From the NCBI RefSeq assembly GCF_001857945.1, contig NZ_CP017770.1, forward strand, positions 2,666,001 to 2,730,000: a stretch of 64,000 nucleotides of DNA. Direction: 5' to 3'. Positions within the stretch are counted from its first letter, which is position 1; every line of letters starts with the position of its first letter. The notes below the pieces were generated by a model, which searched no databases, had not been told where the DNA came from, and worked only from the letters and a program-made list of their open reading frames with translations. Origin of the DNA: Paenibacillus crassostreae (GTDB lineage Bacteria > Bacillota > Bacilli > Paenibacillales > Paenibacillaceae). The position numbers and the translations under genes are program-made. Below, one piece after another: positions 52,604 through 62,357 of this stretch.

Positions 52604-54595
52604 ATGAAGCTCAAAAAGGCAATAGCAATTATTATTTGTTTTACGTTAGTATGCACTGTTCTAACCGTGCAATCAGAAGTATCTGCGGCATCTTCTTATG
52701 AAAGCATTGACTCAATCACATTGAAGGAGTCACCCACCTCTATCGGTGAAGGATGGACGCTAGATTCATCCTATAGTTCCAATCCGCCTTACGCTTATGC
52801 AAAAGGGAATGGGGAATATATCGCGGTAGGCCCTTACGGAAGTGTAATGAGGTCAACGGACGGACGGAATTGGAAGGCATTGTCGAAGTTCGGTAATTAT
52901 CAACTGACAACCATCGCTTGGGATGGAACAAAATATGTTATGTTTGGTGCAAACACGGAGTATGAAAATGCAGCCAATCATGCAACATCGGAGGCTTTTA
53001 TTTCCACCGATGGGCTACAGTGGAAAAGGGTCAATTTTGACCTGGGTGAAGCGATCCATTATCTTGTCTGGGGCAATAATAAATTTGTTGCTGTAGGTCG
53101 AGAACATGTGTTCACATCCAGCGACGGGGAGAATTGGACTCAAACCCTTACACTTGAGGTTCAGTATGGCTCGCATCCGATTCAATATGTGAACGATACA
53201 TACTTTATTTATGGCTATGAAGAAAAGAAGGTTTACACTTCAAAGGACGGTTTGAAATGGACAGGCAAGGCCCTTGACTCTAAAGCCAGTATCAACGATA
53301 TGGTATGGGTTAAGGATCATTACTTAGGAGTTGGTAACGGAATTTATACTTCGAAGGATGGGGTAAGTTGGACGAAACAAAGTAAATCACCAGCTAATGT
53401 CCGTTTGAGCTCCATTGTAACAAATGGGAAAGTCTATATTACTGTTGGAACTGATGAAAGCAATAAAAATTGGTCTTACACCTCTACCGATGGGGTGACT
53501 TGGAAGAAGTATGATCCTTCCAATCTACAAGTGAATATCTATGCTATGTACCCTGTTGATGGCGGATTTGCAGGGATAGGTTCGAATAAGTTGCAAAGCC
53601 AAATCGCTGATGGTACTTACGCCATCTATACGAAAGATGGGATTAACTGGAGTTATAAGTTAGCGGGTACATCTATGGGTGGCGACTTCGGTGGGATTGC
53701 TACGAATGGTAAAAGAACAGTAGCTGTGGGTCTGCAAGCAAGCATTGTATACACAGACAATGGAGTGAATTGGCATAGTGCTAATCCTTTCACATCTGAT
53801 GAACGTATAGGTAGAACTAATCTGTTTGATGTTGCATGGGGTGCCAACAAATTTGTAGCCGTTGGTAACGGTGGAGTCTACGTATCCTCTAACGGAATCA
53901 GCTGGAAAAAGGCTAAAGTTAGCTTCAGCAGCGAATATGGGAGCTTAAGAGATATATTATGGACAGGGAAGTTTTTTGTTGCATCTGATCAAGTGAATGG
54001 AGTATATACTTCTAAGGACGGACTTTCCTGGACTAAAGTAAATAGCGTAAGCGATAATTGGCTTACCTCAATGGTGTGGGATGGAGAACGAGTGATTGCT
54101 ACATTCCAGGTATATAACAACGGTAATCAGTATACCAAAATTATGCAGACGAAGAATGGAAGAGACTGGTCTATGCTAGCAAAGCTAGATGTAATCGTAG
54201 CAGAGCTAGGCTGGAACGGAGAACGTTATATTGCATACTATCCGTATAATTCATCGATAATGTGGATATCGAAGGATGGTAAGCAGTGGAGCAAAGCTAA
54301 TGTGAATCTAGACGATAACGATAGATTCGAATTTGTTAAGTCTTTTGATGGATACTTCTTTGCTTTCAATGATTCGCTACAAGAGGTGAATGGAGATTAT
54401 ACAACCTATAATGCTTATTACACATCAAAAGATGGCCTTCAGTGGAAGGAGGTTGCTATTCCAGACAAGTATTCAGGCCAAGAAATTTTCGGTAATGAAA
54501 TGATGTTAGATGGCATTGAAGCATATGGGAAATATATATTCGTAGGTGCATATGGGCAGATAATGTATACAGATGAATTGCAATTAGGGATTTAA
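52604..54595 (+). CDS. Secreted beta-propeller-like repeat protein
   Basis: 663 residues. A clear signal peptide (MKLKKAIAIIICFTLVCTVL, cleavage probably after VSA near 30) is followed by some thirteen repeats of about 45 residues built around [ST]xDGxxW (for example STDGRNWK, TSKDGLSWTK, TKNGRDWS), the pattern of BNR/sialidase-like or YCF48-type propellers. The Asp-box is a structural turn and does not prove glycosidase activity. It likely binds glycan or protein at the cell surface or outside. In another frame the sequence goes on to 54750 as a copper-amine-oxidase-like domain, so the stop here is probably a frameshift. RBS AGGAGG. Confidence 0.85.
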   Translation: MKLKKAIAIIICFTLVCTVLTVQSEVSAASSYESIDSITLKESPTSIGEGWTLDSSYSSNPPYAYAKGNGEYIAVGPYGSVMRSTDGRNWKALSKFGNYQLTTIAWDGTKYVMFGANTEYENAANHATSEAFISTDGLQWKRVNFDLGEAIHYLVWGNNKFVAVGREHVFTSSDGENWTQTLTLEVQYGSHPIQYVNDTYFIYGYEEKKVYTSKDGLKWTGKALDSKASINDMVWVKDHYLGVGNGIYTSKDGVSWTKQSKSPANVRLSSIVTNGKVYITVGTDESNKNWSYTSTDGVTWKKYDPSNLQVNIYAMYPVDGGFAGIGSNKLQSQIADGTYAIYTKDGINWSYKLAGTSMGGDFGGIATNGKRTVAVGLQASIVYTDNGVNWHSANPFTSDERIGRTNLFDVAWGANKFVAVGNGGVYVSSNGISWKKAKVSFSSEYGSLRDILWTGKFFVASDQVNGVYTSKDGLSWTKVNSVSDNWLTSMVWDGERVIATFQVYNNGNQYTKIMQTKNGRDWSMLAKLDVIVAELGWNGERYIAYYPYNSSIMWISKDGKQWSKANVNLDDNDRFEFVKSFDGYFFAFNDSLQEVNGDYTTYNAYYTSKDGLQWKEVAIPDKYSGQEIFGNEMMLDGIEAYGKYIFVGAYGQIMYTDELQLGI

Positions 54596-54750
54596 TTGTT
54601 ATTCATATAAATGGAGAAGAGTTGACGACTTCGAAGGAACTGGGTAAACCGTATGTACCACTGAAAATTATTGGAGCAGCCCTAGATTACAAAATCGCTT
54701 GGGATCCCACAATAAAAAGTGTTACCTTCGCAAAAGAAGGTAATGCTTAA
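54596..54750 (+). pseudogene. Frameshifted C-terminal domain of the preceding secreted protein
   Basis: In a different frame from the end of the repeat protein, open across its stop, the sequence reads LIVIHINGEELTTSKELGKP, YVPLKIIGAALDYKIAWDPT and TIKSVTFAKEGNA, then stops. This is the copper-amine-oxidase N-terminal (stalk) domain, common as a tail in Paenibacillus secreted proteins. No start codon or ribosome site precedes it. A single-base indel near 54580-54595 would fuse it to the repeats. Confidence 0.65.
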
Positions 54751-54774
54751 GATATCATATTTGCTACAAAAAAA

Positions 54775-54810
54775 TGCAGCCCCTTGTCAAATTGGGGCTG
54801 TATTTTTTAC
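54775..54810 (+). terminator. Rho-independent terminator
   Basis: CAGCCCC and GGGGCTG pair around a 10-base loop, followed by TATTTTTT. It lies just after the frameshifted tail, which supports the idea that the tail belongs to the transcript. Confidence 0.85.
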
Positions 54811-54922
54811 ATTTGTTTGTATGCTATTGAACGTATTATGTCAATCATTTTAGCAATATACTTGTGTTAGAAATCCAGTCTTATTTAGTGCATATGCACA
54901 ATAATATTCATTGAATTATCAA

Positions 54923-54951
54923 TTGTTAAAAGGCCATAATGCAAATATAAT
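54923..54951 (+). promoter_or_regulatory. Sigma-A promoter of the glycerate operon
   Basis: TTGTTA, 17 bases, TATAAT, about 70 bases before the GntP start. Confidence 0.75.
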
Positions 54952-54964
54952 GAAAACGTATTCA
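54951..54964 (+). promoter_or_regulatory. Candidate cre box on the glycerate promoter
   Basis: TGAAAACGTATTCA fits the cre consensus with one mismatch and is nearly palindromic. It begins at the last base of the -10 box, so a bound CcpA would block transcription. CdaR binding is an alternative. Confidence 0.55.
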
Positions 54965-55023
54965 AGATAAATGGGAGTTGTAAAAATAACAAAACATCAT
55001 GATCAACCTTAGGAGGGTTTGAA

Positions 55024-56322
55024 ATGGCAGCAATAGAAATTAGCTGGATCGGCGCTTTAGCTGGACTAGCTTTAGCTATCGCATTAATTTTGTTTAAACT
55101 GGCACCAACGTATGCATTGATTCTAGGAGCAATTGTCGGTGGATTTATTGGAGGGGCTAATTTCTCAGAGGTAATTAGCATCCTAATTTCCGGAACACAA
55201 AGTGTTCAAGGTACCGTTATACGGATTATCGCTGCCGGTGTATTTGCTGGTGTGATGATGGAATCTGGATCAGCGGGAACCATCGCGAAATTTATTGTTG
55301 ATAAACTCGGTGGAACGAAAGCCATGCTGTCGCTTGCATTGGCTACTATGGTTATCACAGCGGTAGGGGTATTTATTCCAGTAGCCGTATTGATTGTTGC
55401 ACCAATCGCGTTGTCCGTAGGCCACAAAATGGGATATTCCAAGATTGCCTTGCTGGTGGCTTTATCTGGTGGTGGGAAAGCGGGTAACATCATTTCTCCC
55501 AACCCGAATACCATTGCAGCTGCAGGCGGATTTCAACTCGATGTTAACCAAGTGATGATTGGCGGAATGGTTCCTGCTCTTTTCGGATTAGCAGTTGCGG
55601 TTATCATTGCATCATTAATTAAGTATAAAGGCACTAAAGTAACGGATCTTGAAGCCGCAGAGTTGGAAAAGAGCAGTATCACGAATCTCCCACCTTTATC
55701 TAAAGCTCTAGTAGCTCCGGTAATCGCTATTGTTCTTTTGATGATTAGCCCGGTTGGTTCGATGCTAGGCGTTGATTTCCTCGCAAATCTTAAAATTGAC
55801 TCTTTGTTTATTCTGCCATTTGCCGGCATAGTTGGCTCCTTGGCATTAGGTAAGACAAAGGAAATAGTGAATTATTGTACAGCCGGTTTAAATCGAATGA
55901 CACCAACAATTTTGATTATTATTGGTGCAGGTGCCATTGGCGGACTGATTACAGCGTCAACCCTCCCAGCAGAAGTTGTTGCTCTTGTAGAAGCAACAGG
56001 CATTTCCGGAGTCTTTCTTGCACCTATAGCTGGCATATTGATGGCAGGAGCGACAGCATCCACTTCAACAGGTGCGATCTTGGCTACGGGCTCATTCTCA
56101 ACTGCAATATTAAATACAGGGGTTGCCCCACTATCAGCTGCAGTTATGACCCATACCGGTGCTACGGTAATTGACCATTTACCACATGGAACTTACTTCC
56201 ACGTGACACGTAATGCGATGGGCATGAGCATGAAGGATCGAATGAAGGTTGTCCTGTTTGAAAGTATGGTCGGCATAACGATGGCTATAGTCGCAGTAGT
56301 TCTTTTCGGATTTATCTTATAA
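55024..56322 (+). CDS. GntP-family permease, probably for glycerate or a sugar acid
   Basis: 432 residues with about twelve membrane segments. GntP traits are visible: the GAIVGGFIGGANFSEV and VALSGGGKAGNIISPNPNT regions and the C-terminal MTHTGATVIDHLPHGTYFH. These are proton symporters for gluconate, glycerate and similar acids. The glycerate kinase gene follows after 19 bases, so glycerate or a precursor is the likely substrate. RBS TAGGAGGG. Confidence 0.88.
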   Translation: MAAIEISWIGALAGLALAIALILFKLAPTYALILGAIVGGFIGGANFSEVISILISGTQSVQGTVIRIIAAGVFAGVMMESGSAGTIAKFIVDKLGGTKAMLSLALATMVITAVGVFIPVAVLIVAPIALSVGHKMGYSKIALLVALSGGGKAGNIISPNPNTIAAAGGFQLDVNQVMIGGMVPALFGLAVAVIIASLIKYKGTKVTDLEAAELEKSSITNLPPLSKALVAPVIAIVLLMISPVGSMLGVDFLANLKIDSLFILPFAGIVGSLALGKTKEIVNYCTAGLNRMTPTILIIIGAGAIGGLITASTLPAEVVALVEATGISGVFLAPIAGILMAGATASTSTGAILATGSFSTAILNTGVAPLSAAVMTHTGATVIDHLPHGTYFHVTRNAMGMSMKDRMKVVLFESMVGITMAIVAVVLFGFIL

Positions 56323-56341
56323 AAGGAATGGGGAATCATTT

Positions 56342-57478
56342 ATGAGTAAAATATTTATGCTAGCTCCTGATTCGTTTAAAGAAAGCATGACGGCAAAACA
56401 AGTATGCGAAGCTATGGAAATGGGTATTAAAAGAGCGATACCAGACGCGGAGTGTATTCATGTCCCTATGGCTGATGGTGGTGAAGGCACCGTCCAGTCA
56501 TTGATAGATGCAACAGGTGGTACCTTGATACAAAAAGAGGTGACCGGGCCACTTGGCACACCGGTTCTAGCCACCTACGGTATTCTGGGAGATGGCAAAA
56601 CAGGTGTGATTGAAATGGCATCAGCCAGTGGAATTCATCATGTTACGAAGGAAACCAAAAACCCTTTAATTACGACGACCTTAGGAACGGGTGAATTAAT
56701 TAAGGATTGTATTGATAGAGGCATTACTGACATCATTCTAGGTATTGGCGGAAGCGCAACGAATGATGGAGGTGCAGGGATGGCTAAAGCGCTGGGGTAT
56801 AAATTCCTGGATAAACAAGGGAATGAGTTACAACTTGGCGGAGGAAATCTACATGAGTTGGTTAAGATCGATTCTACGGAAGTACTTCCGCAATTAAAAA
56901 GTCTTAATATCTTGGTAGCTTCAGATGTAACCAATCCATTGTGTGGAGAACGAGGCGCATCCGTTGTTTTTGGTCCGCAAAAGGGAGCCACTCCTGAGAT
57001 GGTTACATTGTTGGATGAAAATCTAAGACACTACAGCAATGTTATAAATCAACAGCTTGGAATCGACATTGTGGATGTACCTGGTGCAGGTGGTGCAGGC
57101 GGCCTTGGCGGCGGACTAATCGCTTTTACCAACTCTACAATGAAAAAGGGAATTGAAATTGTAATCGAATATACGGGATTGAAAGAAAAACTGCAAAATG
57201 TAGATTACTGCTTTACAGGAGAAGGGGGTATCGATTTTCAGACGAAATTCGGTAAAGCACCTTTCGGAGTTGCCCAGGCAGCTAAAAGTGTTAACAGTAA
57301 TATGAAAGTGATCGCCTTGGCAGGTTATGTGGGCAAAGATATTGAAAGCTTGTACGATGAAGGATTTGATGCGATATTTGGAATTGTTCCCGGAGCAGCA
57401 GATATTAATACCCTCCTGGCGCAAGGTAAGGAGAATGTTGCCCGTACATCTGAAAGTATTGCTAGATTGTTAAAATAA
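56342..57478 (+). CDS. glxK: Glycerate kinase
   Basis: 378 residues, the usual length for the GarK/GlxK family. Motifs: PDSFKESMTAKQVCEAMEMG near the N terminus, ADGGEGTVQSL, GIGGSATNDGGAGMAKALGY, CGERGASVVFGPQKGATPEM and GEGGIDFQTKFGKAP. It phosphorylates glycerate to a phosphoglycerate that enters glycolysis (2-phosphoglycerate in the well-studied enzymes). Intact. Co-transcribed with the permease and flanked by the CdaR regulator on the other strand. RBS AAAAGGAATG. The symbol reflects the family. Confidence 0.92.
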   Translation: MSKIFMLAPDSFKESMTAKQVCEAMEMGIKRAIPDAECIHVPMADGGEGTVQSLIDATGGTLIQKEVTGPLGTPVLATYGILGDGKTGVIEMASASGIHHVTKETKNPLITTTLGTGELIKDCIDRGITDIILGIGGSATNDGGAGMAKALGYKFLDKQGNELQLGGGNLHELVKIDSTEVLPQLKSLNILVASDVTNPLCGERGASVVFGPQKGATPEMVTLLDENLRHYSNVINQQLGIDIVDVPGAGGAGGLGGGLIAFTNSTMKKGIEIVIEYTGLKEKLQNVDYCFTGEGGIDFQTKFGKAPFGVAQAAKSVNSNMKVIALAGYVGKDIESLYDEGFDAIFGIVPGAADINTLLAQGKENVARTSESIARLLK

Positions 57479-57483
57479 TCATC

Positions 57484-57518
57484 AAGAGGGCGTCCCATTA
57501 GTCTAATGTGGATGTCCT
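57484..57518. terminator. Hairpin between glycerate kinase and the CdaR gene
   Basis: AAGAGGGCGTCCCA and TGGATGTCCTCTT pair with a few G:U pairs, and T-rich flanks lie on the plus side. It probably serves both convergent transcripts. Confidence 0.7.
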
Positions 57519-57519
57519 C

Positions 57520-58551
57520 TTATTTTATTCGATTAATCAGCATAAAAATGAGTTCTGTGAGCTCTAATATATCTTTGGGATCTTTGCCTGTAATGTTATG
57601 AATTTTGTTTAACCTGTAGTTTAAAGTATTCCTGTGGATCATTAGTTTGTTCGCGGTATCATTAGCATTGAGATTACAGTTAAGGTAAAGTTGAAGTGTT
57701 TTTATCAATTCCTCATTTTTTTCAAGTAAGAGAGCTAGCCGTTCTAATCTAGTATCATTTTTTAGTAGATTTGCCATATCCACGATGAACTCACATTTCG
57801 CATAGTAGATCGTTTTTTCGTTGGAATAAACACCCTTCAGTACACGCATAGCTGATTTGGCCTGTAAAAGTCCGTTAGAAATTGTGTCATTCATATTACT
57901 GATGGAGATGAAGGCATCCGGATACTGATTTCCAATGGTTTGTTGCAGGGTCGCTTCAATCTTATCCGTTTCCTGAATGATTATACATAGCGAATATTTG
58001 GATATTTTAAAAGAAGATAAGCTATTTGTGAGTTCCTGAGTAATCTCATTAGGAGATTCCACATAAATGACTTGAGATGGCTTAGTTAGCTGAATACCAT
58101 AGGTTAATGCCTGATTTATTAATTCACTTGTATAGATGGTGTCCGAATTTATAATTAAGTTAAAAAACTCTTGTTTCAAGTTGTTTTTTAAGTTCTCTTT
58201 TTCCAATGCGATACTATGATCAATTAATAAAATAACAGCTGACTTTACAAGGTTTCCGAAGGGCCTCGTTTCTCTTACTTCGCCGCTGATTCCGACCACT
58301 CCGACAATAATGCCATTCAATTCGATGGGTAAGTTAATACCCTTCTTCACGAACTCCTCATCATTGTTAATCTCTACAGTTTTTCTTTGTTTGATTGCTT
58401 TCACCGCACCATGATGTAGCGTACCGATCCTCGTATTATTTCCACTGCCAATAATAATACCTGTGTGATCCATAATATTAATATTATAGGGAATATCCTT
58501 CATCATTCTATCAACAATATTTTGGGCCTGATGATGCGTCAACTCATACAT
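57520..58551 (-). CDS. cdaR: CdaR-family regulator of sugar diacid/glycerate use
   Basis: 343 residues from ATG 58551, with GAAGGAG 8 bases upstream; the frame extends to 58602. N-terminal sugar-diacid recognition domain about 1-130 (AQNIVDRMMKDIPYNINIMDHTG, GSGNNTRIGTLHHGA, VGVVGISGEVRETRPFG), a middle region, and a PucR-type helix-turn-helix at the C terminus (NANDTANKLMIHRNTLNYRLNKI). In E. coli CdaR activates genes for galactarate, glucarate and glycerate. Here it sits tail to tail with the permease-kinase pair, its likely target. Confidence 0.88.
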   Translation of the reverse strand: MYELTHHQAQNIVDRMMKDIPYNINIMDHTGIIIGSGNNTRIGTLHHGAVKAIKQRKTVEINNDEEFVKKGINLPIELNGIIVGVVGISGEVRETRPFGNLVKSAVILLIDHSIALEKENLKNNLKQEFFNLIINSDTIYTSELINQALTYGIQLTKPSQVIYVESPNEITQELTNSLSSFKISKYSLCIIIQETDKIEATLQQTIGNQYPDAFISISNMNDTISNGLLQAKSAMRVLKGVYSNEKTIYYAKCEFIVDMANLLKNDTRLERLALLLEKNEELIKTLQLYLNCNLNANDTANKLMIHRNTLNYRLNKIHNITGKDPKDILELTELIFMLINRIK

Positions 58552-58776
58552 AGCTGGATCTCCTTCATAATCATTTCTCAATAGTGTAAGTACCTCAATC
58601 AACAGATCACTTGTAAAATTATATCAATAACTATTTTACGGGTCTATGATTATAGCTGAATTGGAGTAGTTATTTATTTCCACCTTTTTGTGTAGTAGGA
58701 GTATAATTAGTGAATGAAAGTGTACCCTACAGATAGTAATTATTTTGAATTTAAACAATAAAAGAAAGGATACACG

Positions 58777-60252
58777 ATGACAAACAGAGATGAAATATTA
58801 GAAATAGGATGGAATATCGATAATAGTTATGCTCGCCTGCCACAATTGTTCTTTAGTAGTGCTAATCCAACGCCTGTGAAATCACCTAATCTAGTCATAT
58901 TCAACGAGCAGTTGGCAACATCCATGGGATTGAACGCTAAAGCGCTGCAAAGTGAAGAAGGCGTAGCAGAGTTGGCTGGCAATCGGATTCCCGCTGGGGC
59001 CACACCTCTTGCTCAGGCTTATGCAGGTCATCAATTCGCGCATTTCACCATGTTAGGTGATGGTCGAGCTGTACTGTTAGGTGAGCAAATCACTCCTCAA
59101 GGTGAGCGGTTTGATGTACAGCTTAAAGGTTCAGGTCCAACGCCATATTCCCGCCGAGGTGATGGCCGAGCAACACTTGGACCGATGTTGCGTGAATACA
59201 TCATTAGTGAAGCCATGTATGCACTGGGTATTCCGACTACTCGTAGCCTCGCGGTCGTGACAACGGGTGAGTTGGTATTTCGTGAGACTAAATTAGAAGG
59301 TGCTGTTCTTACTCGTGTGGCTGCCAGTCATTTGCGGGTAGGTACTTTTGAATATGTCTCACAATGGGGCAGTGAAGAGGATATTCAGGCTTTGGCAGAC
59401 TATACAATACAACGACATTTTCCAGAACTTATAGAGGTGGAGAATCGTTATCTTTCTCTACTTCATGAAGTCATTAAGCGTCAAGCTATGCTGATTGCTA
59501 AATGGCAACTCGTTGGCTTTATTCATGGAGTCATGAATACCGATAATATGGCTATTAGTGGAGAAACGATAGATTATGGTCCTTGTGCATTTATGGATTC
59601 ATATGATCCTGCAACGGTATTTAGTTCCATTGATCGGGAAGGTCGCTATGCCTATGGAAATCAGCCGTATATTGGTGGTTGGAATCTTGCACGGTTTGCG
59701 GATGCTCTAGTGCCATTGCTCCATGAGAATCAACCAGAAGCAGTCGATCTAGCTCAGGGTGCTTTAGAAGAATACGCTAGGCTGTATTATGAAACATGGA
59801 TGGCGGGGATGAGAGCGAAGCTTGGCATGTATAACGTAGAAGAACAAGATGAGTCTCTTATCAAAGATCTTCTTAGTATAATGCATAAGTATTCTGCGGA
59901 TTATACCAATACCTTCCTTGCATTAACTTTTAATAAGGTGGAGGATACGGTTCTGTCAGGCACCCCAGAATTCACTTCATGGTATAAGTTATGGCAGGAG
60001 AGATTAGACAGACAGCATGAATCAAAAGATACGGTACATCAATTGATGCGAAATAGTAATCCTGCGATTATTCCAAGGAATCATCGGGTAGAAGAAGCGT
60101 TAGAAGCCGCTGTAAAAAGTGGAGATTACAGTGTAATGGAGCAGTTACTTGAGGCTCTTGCTAATCCCTATGCTCACTCACCAGAACAGGTTGCTTATGC
60201 TACACTACCTGAGGAGTCCGCTTGTTCTTATCGAACTTTTTGTGGAACATGA
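58777..60252 (+). CDS. selO: SelO (YdiU) pseudokinase-fold protein AMPylase
   Basis: 491 residues, full length. Conserved SelO blocks: [39 protein letters not shown] (ATP binding, inverted nucleotide), [28 protein letters not shown] and DYGPCAFMD (metal and catalytic residues), [10 protein letters not shown]. SelO transfers AMP to proteins and is linked to redox stress. It ends in [10 protein letters not shown] (written [10 protein letters not shown] here), the C-terminal Cys region of bacterial SelO. RBS GAAAGGA. A single gene followed by a terminator. Confidence 0.93.
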   Translation: MTNRDEILEIGWNIDNSYARLPQLFFSSANPTPVKSPNLVIFNEQLATSMGLNAKALQSEEGVAELAGNRIPAGATPLAQAYAGHQFAHFTMLGDGRAVLLGEQITPQGERFDVQLKGSGPTPYSRRGDGRATLGPMLREYIISEAMYALGIPTTRSLAVVTTGELVFRETKLEGAVLTRVAASHLRVGTFEYVSQWGSEEDIQALADYTIQRHFPELIEVENRYLSLLHEVIKRQAMLIAKWQLVGFIHGVMNTDNMAISGETIDYGPCAFMDSYDPATVFSSIDREGRYAYGNQPYIGGWNLARFADALVPLLHENQPEAVDLAQGALEEYARLYYETWMAGMRAKLGMYNVEEQDESLIKDLLSIMHKYSADYTNTFLALTFNKVEDTVLSGTPEFTSWYKLWQERLDRQHESKDTVHQLMRNSNPAIIPRNHRVEEALEAAVKSGDYSVMEQLLEALANPYAHSPEQVAYATLPEESACSYRTFCGT

Positions 60253-60269
60253 TATAGAATTTATTGGTA

Positions 60270-60318
60270 TTCCATCTGCTATAGGGTATATAACTCTACA
60301 GTAGATGGCTTTTTTTTG
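60270..60318 (+). terminator. Rho-independent terminator of selO
   Basis: CCATCTGCTATAG pairs with CTACAGTAGATGG allowing two G:U pairs, followed by CTTTTTTTT. Confidence 0.8.
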
Positions 60319-60413
60319 CACATTAATTTCCAAAGTATATTTCGACCTCATCTTTCTAACTCTATATTGTGGAATCTACAAGATGAGAACTGTATACAAA
60401 GGAGAGTAACAAT

Positions 60414-61529
60414 ATGAGGGGATTAAGAGTTCGGACTTTAATGGTAGGGCTTATGTGTATTTCGATGTTGGCGTCAGCTTGTGTTAATAATGGAGGACAA
60501 GCTGCACAGGAGCAGAACAATCAGAAAACGCAGAAAACACAGAATGCACAGAATAATCAAAATGTGCAGAAATTAAATGTACAACAATCAACTTCTGAGG
60601 CAGACACAATCAACAGTGGCTCAGAAACAGCAGCAATACAAATCATAAGTCACAATAAGAATTCTTATGTTCCTTTGGGTGAATTAGTGAACGTGCTTGA
60701 ATTGAATTCTGAATGGGACGAGGGGACACAAACCTATAGTATTGGTGAGATTGATGTTGTTTACAAAATGAAAGTGAATTCAAAAAATGCGGAAAAAGCA
60801 GAAGAAGATGTATTATTAACCCGTGAACCGATCATGGTAAACGATAAACTACTTATTTCATTAGAAGACATTCAGCTGTTCCAAGAATACATGAACTACG
60901 ATGTTAATGATCAACAACTGATTATTTATCCTAGTTATACTGATGCAAATAAAGATATCAACGATGCCAATCATGATTTAGATTTCAGTGATGACGCTGA
61001 GGATCCTGCGGGTGGCAATGATGACTTTGAAGGAAATGCACCGGATATTGAGGGGACAACACCCCAAGATAATGCAGTATGGATTCCTTACACGAATAAT
61101 GAAAGTGTAACCGTCTTTACTCGTAAGAATGTGAATGCCAATAAATTAATCGCTACAGGAAGAAAATATATGGGAGTAAAATATAAATTTGGTGCGTCGA
61201 AATATTCTAAATCGAAAAGGTTCGACTGTTCTTCTTATGTCCAACAACTGTATAGAGCTTATGGAGTTCAATTGCCAAGAACGGCAAGAAATCAAGCGAA
61301 GGTTGGAGTTTCTGTAAGCAGAAAAAACCTGAGAAAGGGAGATCTTCTATACTTTTACGTACCAGGAAGATTTAAAACTAATAAAACAGTAGGGCATGTG
61401 GGAATTTACATTGGTAATAATAAAATGCTGCATTCCTCACCAAAGCCTAAAAACGGTGTGCAAATTACGAATATTAATAAAGCCTATTGGAAGAGAACAT
61501 ATATAAGTGCAAAACGAGTTATCAAATAA
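60414..61529 (+). CDS. NlpC/P60 lipoprotein, probable cell-wall endopeptidase
   Basis: 371 residues. Lipoprotein signal with lipobox LASAC (Cys about 23), a Gln/Asn-rich linker with QKTQKTQN repeats (about 30-55), a copper-amine-oxidase-like domain (about 75-170; NSYVPLGELVNVLELNSEWD), an acidic linker, and a C-terminal NlpC/P60 domain (about 240-371) with catalytic Cys in RFDCSSYVQ, His in VGHVGIYIG and a third polar residue in the HSSP region. It probably cuts peptide stems of peptidoglycan at the outer membrane face. RBS AAAGGAGAG. Confidence 0.9.
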   Translation: MRGLRVRTLMVGLMCISMLASACVNNGGQAAQEQNNQKTQKTQNAQNNQNVQKLNVQQSTSEADTINSGSETAAIQIISHNKNSYVPLGELVNVLELNSEWDEGTQTYSIGEIDVVYKMKVNSKNAEKAEEDVLLTREPIMVNDKLLISLEDIQLFQEYMNYDVNDQQLIIYPSYTDANKDINDANHDLDFSDDAEDPAGGNDDFEGNAPDIEGTTPQDNAVWIPYTNNESVTVFTRKNVNANKLIATGRKYMGVKYKFGASKYSKSKRFDCSSYVQQLYRAYGVQLPRTARNQAKVGVSVSRKNLRKGDLLYFYVPGRFKTNKTVGHVGIYIGNNKMLHSSPKPKNGVQITNINKAYWKRTYISAKRVIK

Positions 61530-61541
61530 AATGATTTGAAG

Positions 61542-61581
61542 CGTGAAGGAGTAACACATAAGGATTGCTCCTTCACGTTTT
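61542..61581 (+). terminator. Rho-independent terminator
   Basis: CGTGAAGGAG and CTCCTTCACG form a 10-bp stem followed by TTTTG. It ends the NlpC/P60 gene. Confidence 0.8.
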
Positions 61582-61635
61582 GATTATAAGTGAAATATAG
61601 CCTGAATGAATAGAAAAATACATATCACTCTCCAA

Positions 61636-62100
61636 TCACAGCATGAACTTCCATGCCACCACCAGAAGTTTCAGTTGGGCCCAGCAGATCATGACTGACA
61701 CAGCAATAATGAGAATAAAGAACAGTAGCAATACAAATTTCATTATTCGTATCCGTCTTCCGTCTGGTCGTTGGCGAACTCTACTGGAAGAGTTGGCTGA
61801 TGGTTTAATCATCAGCCGAATACCAACCACACAGCTGGTAGCTATAATCATAAAAAGCATTAAGGTTGCTACTCGTTCTGCAATAAATGGGATCAAGGCT
61901 GTCTCTTCCGGTCCTGGGTTAGTCTCTATAAACCAATCGTAGCTAACAGCAACGGATACAGAAAGAATCAATAACACAAATAATAACTTCCAATACCCGT
62001 CGAATAGTTTGAAGTATGGCCCTGGTGGGTTCTTTTTCTGTTCCCGGCGCATACGGCCCGCGGCGTTCCTTCGGTCGATCATCGCTCGTTTGGATTTCAT
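61636..62100 (-). CDS. Small three-span membrane protein
   Basis: 154 residues from ATG 62100, which has GGGAGGAG 10 bases upstream; the frame extends to 62202 without a ribosome site. The N terminus is very basic (KSKRAMIDRRNAAGRMRREQ), then three hydrophobic segments (about 36-55, 74-96 and 120-148). I do not recognise the family. It stands alone between a lipoprotein gene and the Bce-type transporter, both facing away. Confidence 0.65.
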   Translation of the reverse strand: MKSKRAMIDRRNAAGRMRREQKKNPPGPYFKLFDGYWKLLFVLLILSVSVAVSYDWFIETNPGPEETALIPFIAERVATLMLFMIIATSCVVGIRLMIKPSANSSSRVRQRPDGRRIRIMKFVLLLFFILIIAVSVMICWAQLKLLVVAWKFML

Positions 62101-62263
62101 GTCTGCTTGTCTCCTCCCGTCCTGTGTACTTATGAGTACTATCAAGAATAGCACAGTGTGGGCGATCATATCACAAAATCCAAAAATCAATCTATTGTTC
62201 AAGTTTAGTAGATAAGATACCTACCGGATTTCCCTCTAGGGAAATGTGGATTGAATCCCGTTA

Positions 62264-62279
62264 GTGACAAAAATGTCAC
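62264..62279 (+). promoter_or_regulatory. Palindromic box resembling a BceR-type operator
   Basis: GTGACA, four As, TGTCAC: a perfect palindrome about 45 bases before a TATAGT -10 box (62323) of the BceA-like gene. Regulators of Bce-type two-component systems bind TGACA/TGTCA palindromes in this position. The matching kinase and regulator genes are not in the window. Confidence 0.5.
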
Positions 62280-62357
62280 GTTGTCTCATGTTACTTCTAT
62301 GGTTGATGATGGAGAATGTGGCTATAGTGGAGTAACAGGAAGGGGTTGGAGAAAGCG

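Noticed and set aside
55206..55514. Minus-strand open frame within the GntP permease
   Set aside because: Hydrophobic-codon shadow of the permease on the other strand; composition is unlike a natural protein and no start signal is present.
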